This document shows, in pieces, positions 9,017 through 18,919 of a stretch of DNA of 64,000 nucleotides. Source of the stretch: Adineta vaga (Eukaryota; Rotifera); the NCBI GenBank assembly GCA_021613535.1, contig CP075494.1, positions 3,348,001 to 3,412,000 of the forward strand. Reading direction: 5' to 3'. Numbering within the stretch: position 1 is the first letter of the stretch; the number at the start of each line of letters is the position of its first letter. The notes under the pieces are model-generated. The model worked only from the letters and a program-made list of their open reading frames with translations, ran no database searches and was not told the DNA's origin. The position numbers and the translations under genes are program-made.

Positions 9017-11188
9017 TTAGAAATATACGATCATTGAGTCATTCTCGTTTTCTTTGACGTCGTTACTTTTATGCATTTTAGATTTTTGATATCGAAGTAT
9101 GTATTCTTGACGTTGACGAGTCAATATCTTACTAGCACTATATTCAATAATCTCTTGATCCTTCATTGATGCTAATAAACCACGATGTCGACCCAGGAGC
9201 ATAGTTATAATAAGTATGATTTTACTTCCAAAGGAGAGAACAGTTGCGAAACTTGTTGTCTTATTTGAATAGCCTAATGACATACCAACACCACCAAATG
9301 CAGAAATAATTTCGAAGATAATTTTTAAAAGTGTTATTTCCGGATCGATTGGTGCCATCCGACGATATTCAATAGCACAAATCAGAAAAATAAAGGCAAA
9401 CAACCAAGTTCGTGTCAATAGAAAAACGTTAAATGTATGTTTAAATAATGCTCGAATAAAATGAATAAGAAATAAACGTAAACGTAAAACGTTAATATGT
9501 TTTGAATATGTTGAATTTCTTCTCCTATCATTAAAATTTCGTGAAAATTCTTTTCTTGCGAGTTTTTTCGTGGTAACACTTTGACGACGTAAAAATTGTT
9601 GCATTTGATTGAAGAACGAAACATTAGCATTTGCTCCTGATACGACTGACATTGCACGTTGGAACATCCATGGCATAGATATCGATACATTTGTTTCGCT
9701 ATCGGCTTCTGCTTGAGCATCTAACGTCAGCCAATAGATTTCTAATGGTGATTCATCGAGTGCACACAGCATTTGTGGTTTAGTAGCCATCAATAGTAAA
9801 TAAACGAGCAATGTTGCTGTTGCAAACAGACTGATATCAAATGTTTGAAAACCACAAAATCGAAGATTTATTGTTTGAAAAAGAAATATCACGAACTGTA
9901 TACCAGAACTATATTGTTGTAAATCTTTGTTATTCAGATCGAGTATTAGTGAAATACTTATTGACATTGAATATAATATGATGGTAACAAAAAAATAGAT
10001 ACGAGTTTGTAATGTAGGATACAAAAGAGTTGATAGATGATGATTGTTTAAAAGAATATATTCGAATATGACTTTGTGACGCCAAGGAGCAAGACGACGT
10101 AATAGAAAAACGAAATTACGTAGAATAATTGGAAAGAAAGATGAACCGCTTATTACTAACTAGAATAAAAACAAGTATATCGTTATGAACATATGACAAT
10201 ACATGTAACACACACTAGACATTACCAAAACGATGACTATATTGAGAAAAACATCATCAACATATCGTATCAAACTTGTTGAGAAAGGTGTTAAACCATT
10301 TTGATTGAAACTGAAAAGAGTTAACATGCTTGATACATACCATGGACTGAGAGTAATATTGTTTTGCAATAAATATTCTGGACTTCTATGTGTATGAAGC
10401 CATATTCCAATAGCAAGGAAACCAGTAATATAAATAGTGAAATAGAGAGTTAGTATGAGAATAATACATGTAATATATGCCTGATAACGCAATTTATCCG
10501 GTGTTGGTAACCGTGCCAATTCGGTACGAATATGTGATGGTAAATTTTGATCATATTGAAGATCGGACGTTTCTGATTCATCATACTTTTCATTATCATT
10601 ATCGACATCAGTACTATGAGCAGGTTTGTATATTTTAGCTTTGATGACTATTGCTGGCAATGTACTAATAGCAAAGCCTGATATGAATGCAAACCCCATC
10701 ATAATAAGCTGTGATGTACGAGAAAGTTGCGCAAAATCTATCGTAGTCAAGCCACAGCTACATATGGTTGAGACAGCCGTAAACCAGGCGTCAAGGTATG
10801 TTACGACCATGAATGTATTACGTGATGATGAATAGTTTTCAATTAAAAAGATGATGAGACCACCAAAAAAACCATTGAAAATAAAAGCCATCAAATGAAT
10901 GTAGAAATAGTAACTCATTTTCCAGCGATACTTTCCAAATAGAGACTTTTTCAATTTTGAGATATTTCTATGCACTGCTTGAGGTTCGACCTTGTAGATT
11001 GCGTTAGGTGTTGTCACTGTTGAAATTGTTGAGTGACAAAAGCTATGTCTTTCATGAAATGATGCATCATTTAAACTAGTATTGTTCGTACTGAACAAAT
11101 CTAAGTTTTCGCTAATTGCTGCGAGTGTTTCAATAGCGATGCGCGAAGCACGTCTCTCTCTTTGCAAATCACGTGTTGATACTGGCAT
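9017..11188 (-). CDS. Trk/HKT-type potassium transporter (two exons)
   Basis: The coding sequence joins 11188-10226 and 10159-9017 across a 66-bp GT-AG intron (10225-10160), giving about 701 residues. Four membrane-P-loop-membrane units are visible with filter-region motifs S-T-I-C-S-C-G-L-T (P1), F-N-Q-N-G-L-T-P-F (P2), N-L-R-F-C-G-F-Q-T (P3) and F-G-G-V-G-M-S-L-G-Y (P4). A filter Gly in all four, including P1, predicts K+ selectivity. The spliced junction gives V-L-L-V-I-S-G-S-S-F-F-P-I-I-L-R-N, matching the conserved Trk segment before unit 3. A long charged cytosolic loop follows unit 1. The family is common in fungi, plants and bacteria and rare in animals, so it is a transfer candidate. 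An acceptor-like TTTATAG at 11208-11202 leaves open an extra 5' exon. Confidence 0.88.
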
Positions 11189-11600
11189 CAATTGTACTGT
11201 TGAGTTCTATAAATACAAATATCAACAAATTTATCTATTAATTTATGAATAGAAAAAAAAGAAAAAGTTTACTCTAAAGAAGTAGCGGATATGAGAATGC
11301 ACATGTTTACTTCATCTTATTACTATCAGAACCAGCTCGATCAGAACAGTTACAATGACAAAACTATTATTATACTCACTCATTGAACGTTTTGAAACCT
11401 ATGCAATCTCAATCTATTCTATTAGATAGAGCTCAGAAAGCTGCATCGACTAACATTTATTGTTATCTAATATGCAAATAAGATCATAAAAATCCATAAG
11501 AAAAATACTTTTTTGATGATAGTTTGGTGCCAATCACTTTTATTCCATTATGAGATGAAATGTTAACTGTTTAAATGAATACAGTATGTTGAAAACGTGC
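11189..11600. other. Intergenic gap upstream of the Trk gene
   Basis: Probable promoter and 5' UTR region of the Trk gene on the minus strand, possibly with an upstream exon. I see no repeat or recognisable gene. Confidence 0.45.
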
Positions 11601-12151
11601 TTATCGATTGCCAATCAAAAGTTTATATATTATAGAAGAAAAGCAACCAAATGTCAATATAGAAAAGGTCAGTATTGCAGAAAAGAACAAGAGTAAATTA
11701 CGATTAAATTCTATTGTACGATAAGTTAAGTTGTAATGCATATAGATAAGAATGATGGGATCGATTCGCCTTTTTTCAAACAGAGCCGAATTGATTTTAT
11801 TATTAAAATCTCTCTTATTTTGTGCCGTCAATCGTCGAAAATTATCGGAACCAAAAAATCTTTCATTTACATGTGTGATATTGCAATATCTTTGAACTAT
11901 ATAGAAGTGACTTACTTCATATTCGCCTTAACAGTATATATAGTCAATGTTGTAGAGGTTTCTAAAGTCTTTTTTATTGAGGATTTGGGTATCAGATACC
12001 TATCCTCATCTTCATCCTTATACATAAACATATGGAATAGTTTTGTAGCTAATTGAGAAACTAGTTTAGAGTTCATTTGAAATACTTGATAGACACAAAT
12101 TTTTGCCCAAAGATAATCGTAAATAGGTTCATTCTGATAATAATTGATCAT
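11601..12151 (-). CDS. Small two-exon protein of unknown function with one hydrophobic segment
   Basis: Exon 1 (12151-11916) ends at a consensus GTAAGT donor. A 56-bp intron (11915-11860) is followed by exon 2 (11859-11601). The two exons join in frame to a 164-residue protein. It has an acidic run K-D-E-D-E-D-R in exon 1 and a single strongly hydrophobic segment near the C-terminus (L-L-L-F-F-S-A-I-L-T-F-S-I-L-T), followed by S-S-I-I-Y-K-L-L-I-G-N-R. This suggests a tail-anchored or single-pass membrane protein. No family is recognised. The consensus donor and preserved frame support it being real. Confidence 0.5.
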
Positions 12152-12510
12152 TGATGTTTGAATCGTTAATGAAGAAAAAAATGAACCTTTTTTCTAATAT
12201 GAATTGAATTGATAATGAAAAGATTGAAAAAAATAATCATGTTTGATTACCATAAACCGAGTTTTCAATTGTACAGTTGAACTATGAAGAAATTATTCAA
12301 ATCGATTATTTAATTTAGAAGTAATTTATATTTAGTTTACAGATCATTTCTTCATTTCGATCGTAGATATTTATATATTCATCCTTACACAATAGACTAC
12401 ACAAATTGCCATAGACAAGTGAATCATTTTTCTAGTTTATTCAAAGAAAACAGAGTAAATAAGCATATAATGAATTTGTTCATGATTAAAATAAACTTTA
12501 AAAGTCATAA

Positions 12511-12636
12511 TCATTTATGATCTCTCTGAGAATGTCTACACGTTCCACATTCACTGTTTCCTGGCTATCAGTTCCACCATTTTTGACAATCACATTTTTC
12601 ACATTTACCATCGCCTTGTTCAATTTCTTCGGCCAT
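12511..12636 (-). pseudogene. Short Cys-rich (metallothionein-like) peptide remnant
   Basis: From ATG at 12636 the frame reads M-A-E-E-I-E-Q-G-D-G-K-C-E-K-C-D-C-Q-K-W-W-N. It then meets TGA and TAG (12570-12565) and continues S-E-C-G-T-C-R-H-S-Q-R-D-H-K to TGA. The C-x-x-C-x-C and C-x-x-C spacing recalls small metal-binding peptides. Two adjacent in-frame stops split it. It could instead be chance Cys clustering in a very short frame. Confidence 0.3.
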
Positions 12637-13365
12637 GTTACTTTCTTCAAAAGATGTGTGCAATAATATTGAAAATTTCAATTGATTGAAACTTCGTTAC
12701 CTTTCGAAATAGTTTACAAACTACGATCGAAAAATACCTGCGATATTTATACACGTCTATAACTCACAAATACACCTACGTATACAAATCGAGAAAAACT
12801 CGTTTGCATATACTCATTTCTTCTATTTAACTTTCTGAGTTAGTGTGATTCTATCGTTAATTTGTAATCATAACCTGGACCTTGTAAAACTAATAAAAAA
12901 GAATTTTCCAACATACACAAAGCTCGATAAATAAATCAAATAAGAAAGCAGCCCTATGAATTTTTGAAATAAATTAAAGTTGGAAATAACCAACTCGAAT
13001 TACAAAGTTTATTGGTTGACAATCTGGAGAATGTGACACAATCCGAAAGTAAATTCAGTTTGACAAAAATGGTATCAGACCAATGTACCTAAATGAAGAA
13101 TTTATTCAAAAGTATCTCAATGTACTTCTGAGTTACAACAAACATACGAATTATAGAGTATGGAGAAACATCAAGCGCTATTAAAAAATGAGAAGAAAGA
13201 TGTAGCTATGATAATTAACTAAGCATGTCAGGTATTGCGTAGAATAACAGTGAACATTATATAGTGAACATCTTATATGCTATATACATCAGAAATGAGA
13301 AAAAGGGAAGAAACATCATTGCTATTGCAATACAAAGAAATTCGACAAACATTTTAGTTTGAGCT

Positions 13366-13440
13366 GAGTGAAGGTCTGGGTAAAATGTTATCCGTTTCAA
13401 CCTACATTCTTACCCACACCCACACACCCACACCCTCAAG
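13366..13440 (+). repeat. Telomere-like inverted-repeat element
   Basis: A weak left arm (GAGTGAAGGTCTGGG) is paired with a strong right arm (ACCCACACCCACACACCCAC followed by ACCCTCAAG). The right arm carries extra CCCACA units, so arm length varies as in a short tandem array. Confidence 0.75.
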
Positions 13441-13906
13441 ACTTTGACTGCGAGAAAATATTGTCTCGTTTGTGCATTATTGAATAAATAGAATAAAATA
13501 TTCATCTACAAGAAATTTCAGTGTGTGATTAGAACAGGAATTTTAAATAAATGAAAAAGAAATAAAACTAACAAGTAAAAAAATCTCATCGTCTTTTCTT
13601 TTCCCAAACAATTATAATCGCAAAATGAACTGCGTAACAACATTTCACAAATACTATCAGTGATAAAAAACAACGATAACTTTTCTAAGCTGATAACATG
13701 AGAAACATTTTCGATATAAACTCCAATAAAAATAAAACACGAGCAAGAAAATGAAATCAAAGCAATTAGCTTCGATTCGCCATCAATGACAAAAGTTATT
13801 AATGAAGTAAAAATATAAACAATGTTATAAATTGTACAAGCACTTTTCAAATCTTTCTTTTATCATTGTTTCCAGAGATTGTTGTTTAACGAAGTTATCT
13901 ATAGTC

Positions 13907-14376
13907 TCACAACCCATATGGTAGACAGTCGAGACAATATGTTTCATCTTGGGTCATGTTTGAGAAAATGTTAAATAGTTTTTCTTCATTAATATCATTG
14001 TATAAATCGTATTGATCACCTGTGAGTAGACCTTGTCGCACTTCTCGTTCAGCAATTTGTGACAAAGACAATGATTCGTTTTCGCATATTTTCTCTTAAA
14101 TTTCGTATTTCTAACACAGCTGGATTTGGTAAATATGTGTTCACTTTGTTTCTTCGAAAATCACACAAATTCACCATTCAGATCTATATGTAAGATAATG
14201 TTGCCAGAACTTCATAGTTTTTGTTTTGTCGTCATCTTTCATTTGAAAATGACAGCCATCAATTGTTAACATAGTTTTGCGTTTATTTGACATTGTTTTA
14301 CTAATTGTAGGTTTCTTTCACGAAGATGAGGATGACGATGTGTCTCGTCAATCATAACGAAATCACTCGACGCCAT
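13907..14376 (-). pseudogene. FLYWCH-type zinc-finger protein, decayed
   Basis: From ATG at 14376 the minus strand reads M-A-S-S-D-F-V-M-I-D-E-T-H-R-H-P-H. Other frames then carry T-M-L-T-I-D-G-C-H-F-Q-M-K-D-D, later L-P-N-P-A-V-L-E-I-R-N-L-R-E-N-M-R-K-R, then S-L-S-Q-I-A-E-R-E-V-R-Q-G-L-L-T to a TGA at 13907. The order (degenerate FLYWCH core, H-x-LPNPA, ExRxLRxxMxKR) matches FLYWCH-domain proteins common in rotifers. At least two frameshifts separate the parts, one inside ATGCGAAAACGAA. The Cys/His ligands of the finger are mostly lost. Confidence 0.5.
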
Positions 14377-14757
14377 TTAAGGATATTACAGCGTCATCTA
14401 TGTTTGATGCATACGCTTCGTTCGAAATTCTTTCAGTTTGGCGTAAAGGACATTCCTGAGGGTGAGGTTGAGTGTAAAACTTATTGATATGCTCAAAATT
14501 TTATATGATTTAACTTTAAAAGCATGTTTCCGAGGGAATGAATTGTGTTGTTAAAGTTCAAAGAAAAAACTAAGTTTTAAATTTCTTTTAATCATTTGTT
14601 GATCAAAAGAAAATGTATAAAAAGACATAGTGGCCATTGATCAAACAAATAAAAAATATAAATTAATCATCCGTGCATCTAATTAATTTTTTCTATTTTA
14701 GAAGTGTTACATCTGAAGAAAGGACATTTTCAAATCACATTTGAAAAGTTAAAGCAT
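14377..14757. other. Intergenic, upstream of GPCR
   Basis: Contains a half-copy of the telomere-like arm (GAGGGTGAGGTTGAGTG, 14458-14474) with no clear partner arm. It otherwise looks like GPCR 5' flank. Confidence 0.45.
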
Positions 14758-15788
14758 ATGAAAATGTCGTCGTTAGCCTTCGCAGCACAGAAACTCTCAA
14801 TTTACATGGGTATATTTTCTTTAATCACTGGTATCATTGGTGGATTTCTCAATATAGTTGTTTTTCTTAGTTTGAAAACATTTCGACAAAGTTCATCAGC
14901 ATTTTATTTAATTATTATGTCAATGTCTAATCTTGGAATATTAATTAGTGGTCAATTAACTCGAATATTAATCAGTGGATATTCAATTGATTGGACACAA
15001 ACATCTTTATTTTATTGTAAATTTCGAATATGTTCAGTGCAAATATTTTCAAATGTTTCACTTATATGTTTGAGTTTAGCAACACTTGATCAGTATTTCT
15101 CAACAAGTTCGCGTCCACGATGGCAACAATGGAGTAATATTAAAGTTGCTCATCGGTTAACCATTATTGTCATTTTGCTTGCGTTAGTTTTCAATATTCC
15201 TTATGCAATCTACTATACACATATGGTTTTACCGACAACAGGTCAAATCACGTGTACAAACACAGATTACATTTTTCAACAATATATGATTTTTGTTTCC
15301 GCTATAACTTTGACAAGAATTTTACCGATTAGTTTAATAATCTTATTTGGAATGTTAGCTTATAAAAATATTCAACAATTAGCATATCGAACAATATCTT
15401 TGGTTCGACGTGAGTTAGATAAACAAATTACTATCATCGTTCTTGTACAGAGTATTATTACCTTTTTAACAATAACACCATATATTATTGTATATTGTCT
15501 TTTATTGATATTCGATACGAAAGATTATCCAACTGTTTCTGACAACTTACGACACGTGAATTCGATTACTTTTTCTATCTATTATCTGTATTTTGCAGTA
15601 AGTGTATTGCACTATATTTCAAATGTTTGAACAGGAGTGTTTTTTCTATTTAGAGCCCATTTTATATTTATTTCTGTACCTCCGCTCGATTTCGGCGACA
15701 ATTCAAACATGTTTTACTTGATATTCATCTCAATCGATGTCGTCGACGCACTATTCCGCTGAATCAAATAGCAGCGAAAACGAATTAA
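14758..15788 (+). CDS. Rhodopsin-like GPCR, two exons
   Basis: The coding sequence joins 14758-15597 and 15654-15788 across a 56-bp intron with a GTAAGT donor and TTTAG acceptor, giving 324 residues. Ending the gene at the unspliced stop (15628) would remove the end of TM7. Splicing restores Y-L-Y-F-A-S-P-F-Y-I-Y-F-C, the NPxxY-equivalent. It then gives the basic tail R-F-R-R-Q-F-K-H-V-L-L-D-I-H-L-N-R-C-R-R-R. TM1 has G-F-L-N-I-V-V-F-L, TM3 ends L-A-T-L-D-Q-Y-F (DQY in place of DRY), and TM6 has L-T-I-T-P-Y-I-I. The late-TM7 intron and tail are typical of one bdelloid orphan receptor group. ATG at 14758 is chosen because it lies just before TM1. Confidence 0.88.
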
Positions 15789-15992
15789 TCGAAGTTTTTC
15801 TTTGATCTAGAGAGTGTAGGTAATTTTTATAAAACCTTCATAGCTTTACTCACGATGTCACATAGTTTTCATGATTTGGTTGTTTTTTAAAAGTCACGTA
15901 ATAAAAGCAAAGAGGCTTTTTGTTTGTTGCTTGCAAAGTATGGCAAATGAATTGCGCAGAATTTTTCTTAATATACCTTAAATATGTAATTT

Positions 15993-16630
15993 TTAAAAGC
16001 ACGATTTATCAGAATTTTTTACTTCGGAAAATTGTAATATAAACTTATCGAAACATCGCACAAAAGAGGGTGTGGGTCGATCATGAAAGATTTCCAATAA
16101 TTCACGTATTTCAATTTCTGTCTTCAATAATTCAATTGCACGATCAAATGCTTGTATAGCATCACTGATAGATGTTTGATTATTTTTAATATTAATATAA
16201 CATGGTACTGTATTGCAATGTGCAATGAAATCTTCTGAATCGATTTTCAAAGCTTCTTGTCTATTATCATACATCCCATCACTACATAGAGCATGAAAAC
16301 CAGCATAAATGAAATATTTTGGATGAAAAAGAAGTCGATCTTTTGCTTCAACTCGTTGAACTTCTTGAGGGTGTGGGTGTGAGTTTCGAATAGACAGCGA
16401 AGTAATACACCCTACCATATCTTGTAACAAAAAAGATAAAACAATTGACTGATGTAATCAAGGAGACATCAAAGAAATTATCGACGGCGTAAACTTTCTT
16501 CGGACATGCATTGTTCTGTCAGATGAATCATCCGGTTAAAATGCAAATAAACTTTGCTGATAGTCATTGTTTCATTTTGATACATATAAATATCGTATGT
16601 CTCCATTGAACAATCAGAAATATCCTTTTC
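15993..16630 (-). CDS. Unknown protein, probably multi-exon
   Basis: The clear coding part (16363-15993) encodes R-L-L-F-H-P-K-Y-F-I-Y-A-G-F-H-A-L-C-S-D-G-M-Y, then S-I-S-D-A-I-Q-A-F-D-R-A-I-E-L-L-K-T, with an amphipathic helical look. An upstream frame (about 16630-16478, ending near S-E-E-S-L-R) is a plausible earlier exon. Two splicings are possible: an intron ending at TTACAAG (16423), leaving the telomere-like sequence translated as N-S-H-P-H-P-Q-E, or an intron at 16415-16364 made of that sequence itself (GTAGGGTG to CCCTCAAG). A second GAGGGTGTGGG motif is translated as D-R-P-T-P-S. I do not recognise the family. It lies head to head with the PLAC8 gene. Confidence 0.5.
16364..16415 (-). 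repeat. Telomere-like element, possibly an intron of the unknown gene
   Basis: On the minus strand it begins GTAGGGTGTATTAC and ends CACACCCACACCCTCAAG. It therefore has GT...AG ends and the family's right arm, pointing the same way as the host gene. Whether it is spliced or translated is unresolved. Confidence 0.6.
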
Positions 16631-16649
16631 AATACAAAATTCATTTATT

Positions 16650-17142
16650 ATGGCAGTAAATAAAACCGAATGGAATCGTAAGTGAAATGTAGACTCTATA
16701 CTGATATGTCTTATGTGAATTTTCATTTAGAATCATTATTTGGTTGTATGGATGGTTGTAGTTCATGTTGTTACGGCTTTTGGTGTGAACCTTGTTTATT
16801 TGGTTCAAATGCAAATAAGATCGATGGTAGTAATTGTGTTTGTATGTGTTTAGCTTATACTTGTTTAGCGGAATGTTGCTTATGCTGGGTACTTCATTAT
16901 ATGAAACGGTGAAGTCTTCGAGATCAATATAATTTACGTGAAGATCCAAGTTGTGGTGATTGTTTAACAACATTTTGTTGTGGACCATGTGCTCTTTGTC
17001 AAGAAGCTCGTTTTCTTAAACAACAAGGTAAATCTCAATGAATGAATGAACTGTTTCTCTATTTATTTTCATTTAAGGTGAGCAAAAAGTCATGGTTGTT
17101 CCATATATCATTCAACCAACTGCTCCTCAAGGAAAATGGTAG
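16650..17142 (+). pseudogene. PLAC8-family Cys-rich protein with one in-frame stop
   Basis: Three exons (16650-16677, 16731-17027, 17078-17142), with 53- and 50-bp introns, join in frame to 129 codons. The protein carries the PLAC8 signature: W-N-Q-S-L-F-G-C-M-D, then C-C-Y-G-F-W-C-E-P-C-L-F-G, then I-D-G-S-N-C-V-C-M-C-L-A-Y. It ends [24 protein letters not shown]. The only lesion is TGA at 16910-16912, where Lys or Arg is expected between M-K-R and S-L-R-D-Q-Y. All splice sites and the remaining codons are intact, so it was lost recently, or is read through, or is a single-base variant. PLAC8 proteins are small membrane-associated proteins linked to cell size and metal handling. Confidence 0.88.
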
Positions 17143-18079
17143 TTCATTGTTTTATTTTTTTGATGTACATATTGATTGTATTTGAAAGATTGTCAATAAA
17201 TAAATGTTAGAAAGTTATTTCAGATAGTTGTAATAATCTAATTTAAGAATTAAAGAACTCTTTAAGACATCATGTGAGTGTTTACAAGGAATTTCTGTCG
17301 ATTTACGAAGAACATTCAATATTTCTTTATCTTTCGTCAAGTTATGATGAAAATGTATGTTGTTGATTTCTGAAAGTAAGTAATGATTTACTCCGACAAA
17401 AAAAACATACTTTTGATGTTCGTAACACTTCTTCAAAGTCAATTCTGCTCAAAACATACAAGATGTTGTAAGAGAGAGTTATCTTTCACCCTCTGTTGTT
17501 CCCTGATGTTTTTATTTTATTACTGTGTATAAATGCATACCATCGATTAAAACAAGATACTTGTTGATCATGTATGTCTGTTCGTTTTCTTTTTTTTCGA
17601 ATCTGTCGATGTTAAGGTAGAAGAAAGTTTGCCTTCTAGAAAATCTGTCGTATTATATATTAAAATAAGGTGTCCTTTTCTTTCCTATTCCATATTTGTA
17701 ATATCTATATTCATTGAAACCCATGTTGACTTCGTTGCTCTTTCGAAATAATACGTCGTTATTTTGGATATCATTGAGATATCTGCTGACTGGCTTATAT
17801 AGAACGATTAGGTTTATCTTTGATATGTTAGTGTTTATAGTGCAAGATGGGGAGTACTAGACTAGACTATCGGGTGAAAGCACTATTTTTTAGATCTAAA
17901 CACGATAAAATATCGAAAAAGGTTTCATCAAAAGCTCTCACTCTCAATCCTTCTAATTTGGGAAAGAAGAATCGATTTAACAATTCGTATTCACACTCAA
18001 AAGATATTCTATCCCTTTTATCAAAACCAAAGTCCAAGTATGACGTGTGAGATATCTTCTTGTTCTTTCTATTGATTAA
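17143..18079. other. Intergenic stretch of 0.9 kb
   Basis: A minus-strand frame at 17442-17215 (ending L-D-Y-Y-N-Y-L-K) has coding-like composition and might be a 3' exon, but no consistent upstream exon was found. Overlapping short frames on both strands at 17847-18085 have no motif. Nothing else is recognised. Confidence 0.4.
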
Positions 18080-18620
18080 ATGCATAGATGCACTGTATTA
18101 CGAATACTCTGTATTCAAGCATTGCTTCTACTACTTCTTCTGATATCAAAACACGTAAGTCATTGTGACTTCTTCCGTCCATGATATATACATGTTCTTG
18201 TTACTTTAGCATGTGCTGCAACCTATTCGCAATCTTTTATGTATAAAACTATTCCAACGACACAATGCGCAGCATGGCAAGCATTCACATCTAGTTTGAC
18301 TTGCACGACATATAAACTCTTGGGTATCTATGGCTCGAATGATCCAATTGGTATTACTTTAACAGATCCTACCATTCTCACAGCAATCGCAATAGGTCTA
18401 CGTTATAATACTTCAATTGGTGCTGTTTCGAATGGAGTCAATTGTGGGAGTTGGTTCGTGTTGGTGGAATGTGCCGGGTGAGATAACTACAGTAGGAAGT
18501 ATTTGTTCTAATTCTTATGGTTACACAATCAGACCATGTGTGGTTTATGCGCGGGCTATTGGGGTGGTATTCAATCACAATCATTTTATTCTGCGAACCA
18601 GACAATGTCTTTATATTTCG
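18080..18620 (+). pseudogene. Secreted Cys-containing protein, frameshifted
   Basis: A likely signal-peptide exon starts at ATG 18080 with a Leu-rich core (A-L-L-L-L-L-L-I-S). A short intron ends at TTACTTTAG (18209). The next exon reads C-A-A-T-Y-S-Q-S-F, then A-A-W-Q-A-F-T-S-S-L-T-C-T, then G-V-N-C-G-S-W in one frame. A second frame gives G-E-I-T-T-V-G-S-I-C-S-N-S-Y-G-Y-T-I-R-P-C, and a third gives G-L-C-A-G-Y-W-G-G-I-Q-S. Two frame changes within about 130 bp break what looks like one continuous Cys-rich secreted domain. I do not know the family name. Confidence 0.5.
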
Positions 18621-18919
18621 AATAAATACAATCTAAACACTTTTTTTTATATAAACTATATCTTTTTTCAGACTTTCCGTCTCGCTTTATTTTCTTGATA
18701 TTTCTATAGTGAAGAAAAATAAATATAAAAAAATCAAAATCTAACATCGAATGACTATTTTCACTCCTCATCGTAGTGGTACGACATCTAAACAAAATGA
18801 TTCAGAATACTTTTCTTTCATATAATATTTTGATTGGCCACATAGATTTATTCCCATTCATACTGTGTAGTCATTGTTATGAAAAACTTTCACATATTAT
18901 TTCATCGATTTCGACCAAC

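Larger units (their letters stand above)
12152..13906. other. Intergenic region of 1.75 kb with remnants
   Basis: Contains a Cys-rich peptide remnant (12511-12636), a telomere-like inverted-repeat copy (13366-13440), and a hydrophobic minus-strand frame (13850-13518, 110 codons) with no recognisable motif or splice support. I leave that frame uncalled. The rest is AT-rich without visible features. Confidence 0.5.

Noticed and set aside
13518-13850. 110-codon hydrophobic minus-strand frame
   Set aside because: No motif, no splice sites and AT-driven hydrophobic composition; probably chance.
16910-16912. Selenocysteine at the PLAC8 TGA
   Set aside because: The position normally holds Lys or Arg, not Cys, and no hairpin in the 3' region was apparent.
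16641-16988. 115-codon minus-strand frame over the PLAC8 gene
   Set aside because: Antisense shadow of PLAC8 exons, whose plus-strand motifs are strong.
17847-18085. Overlapping frames on both strands
   Set aside because: Antisense mirror frames with no motif; neither is supported.
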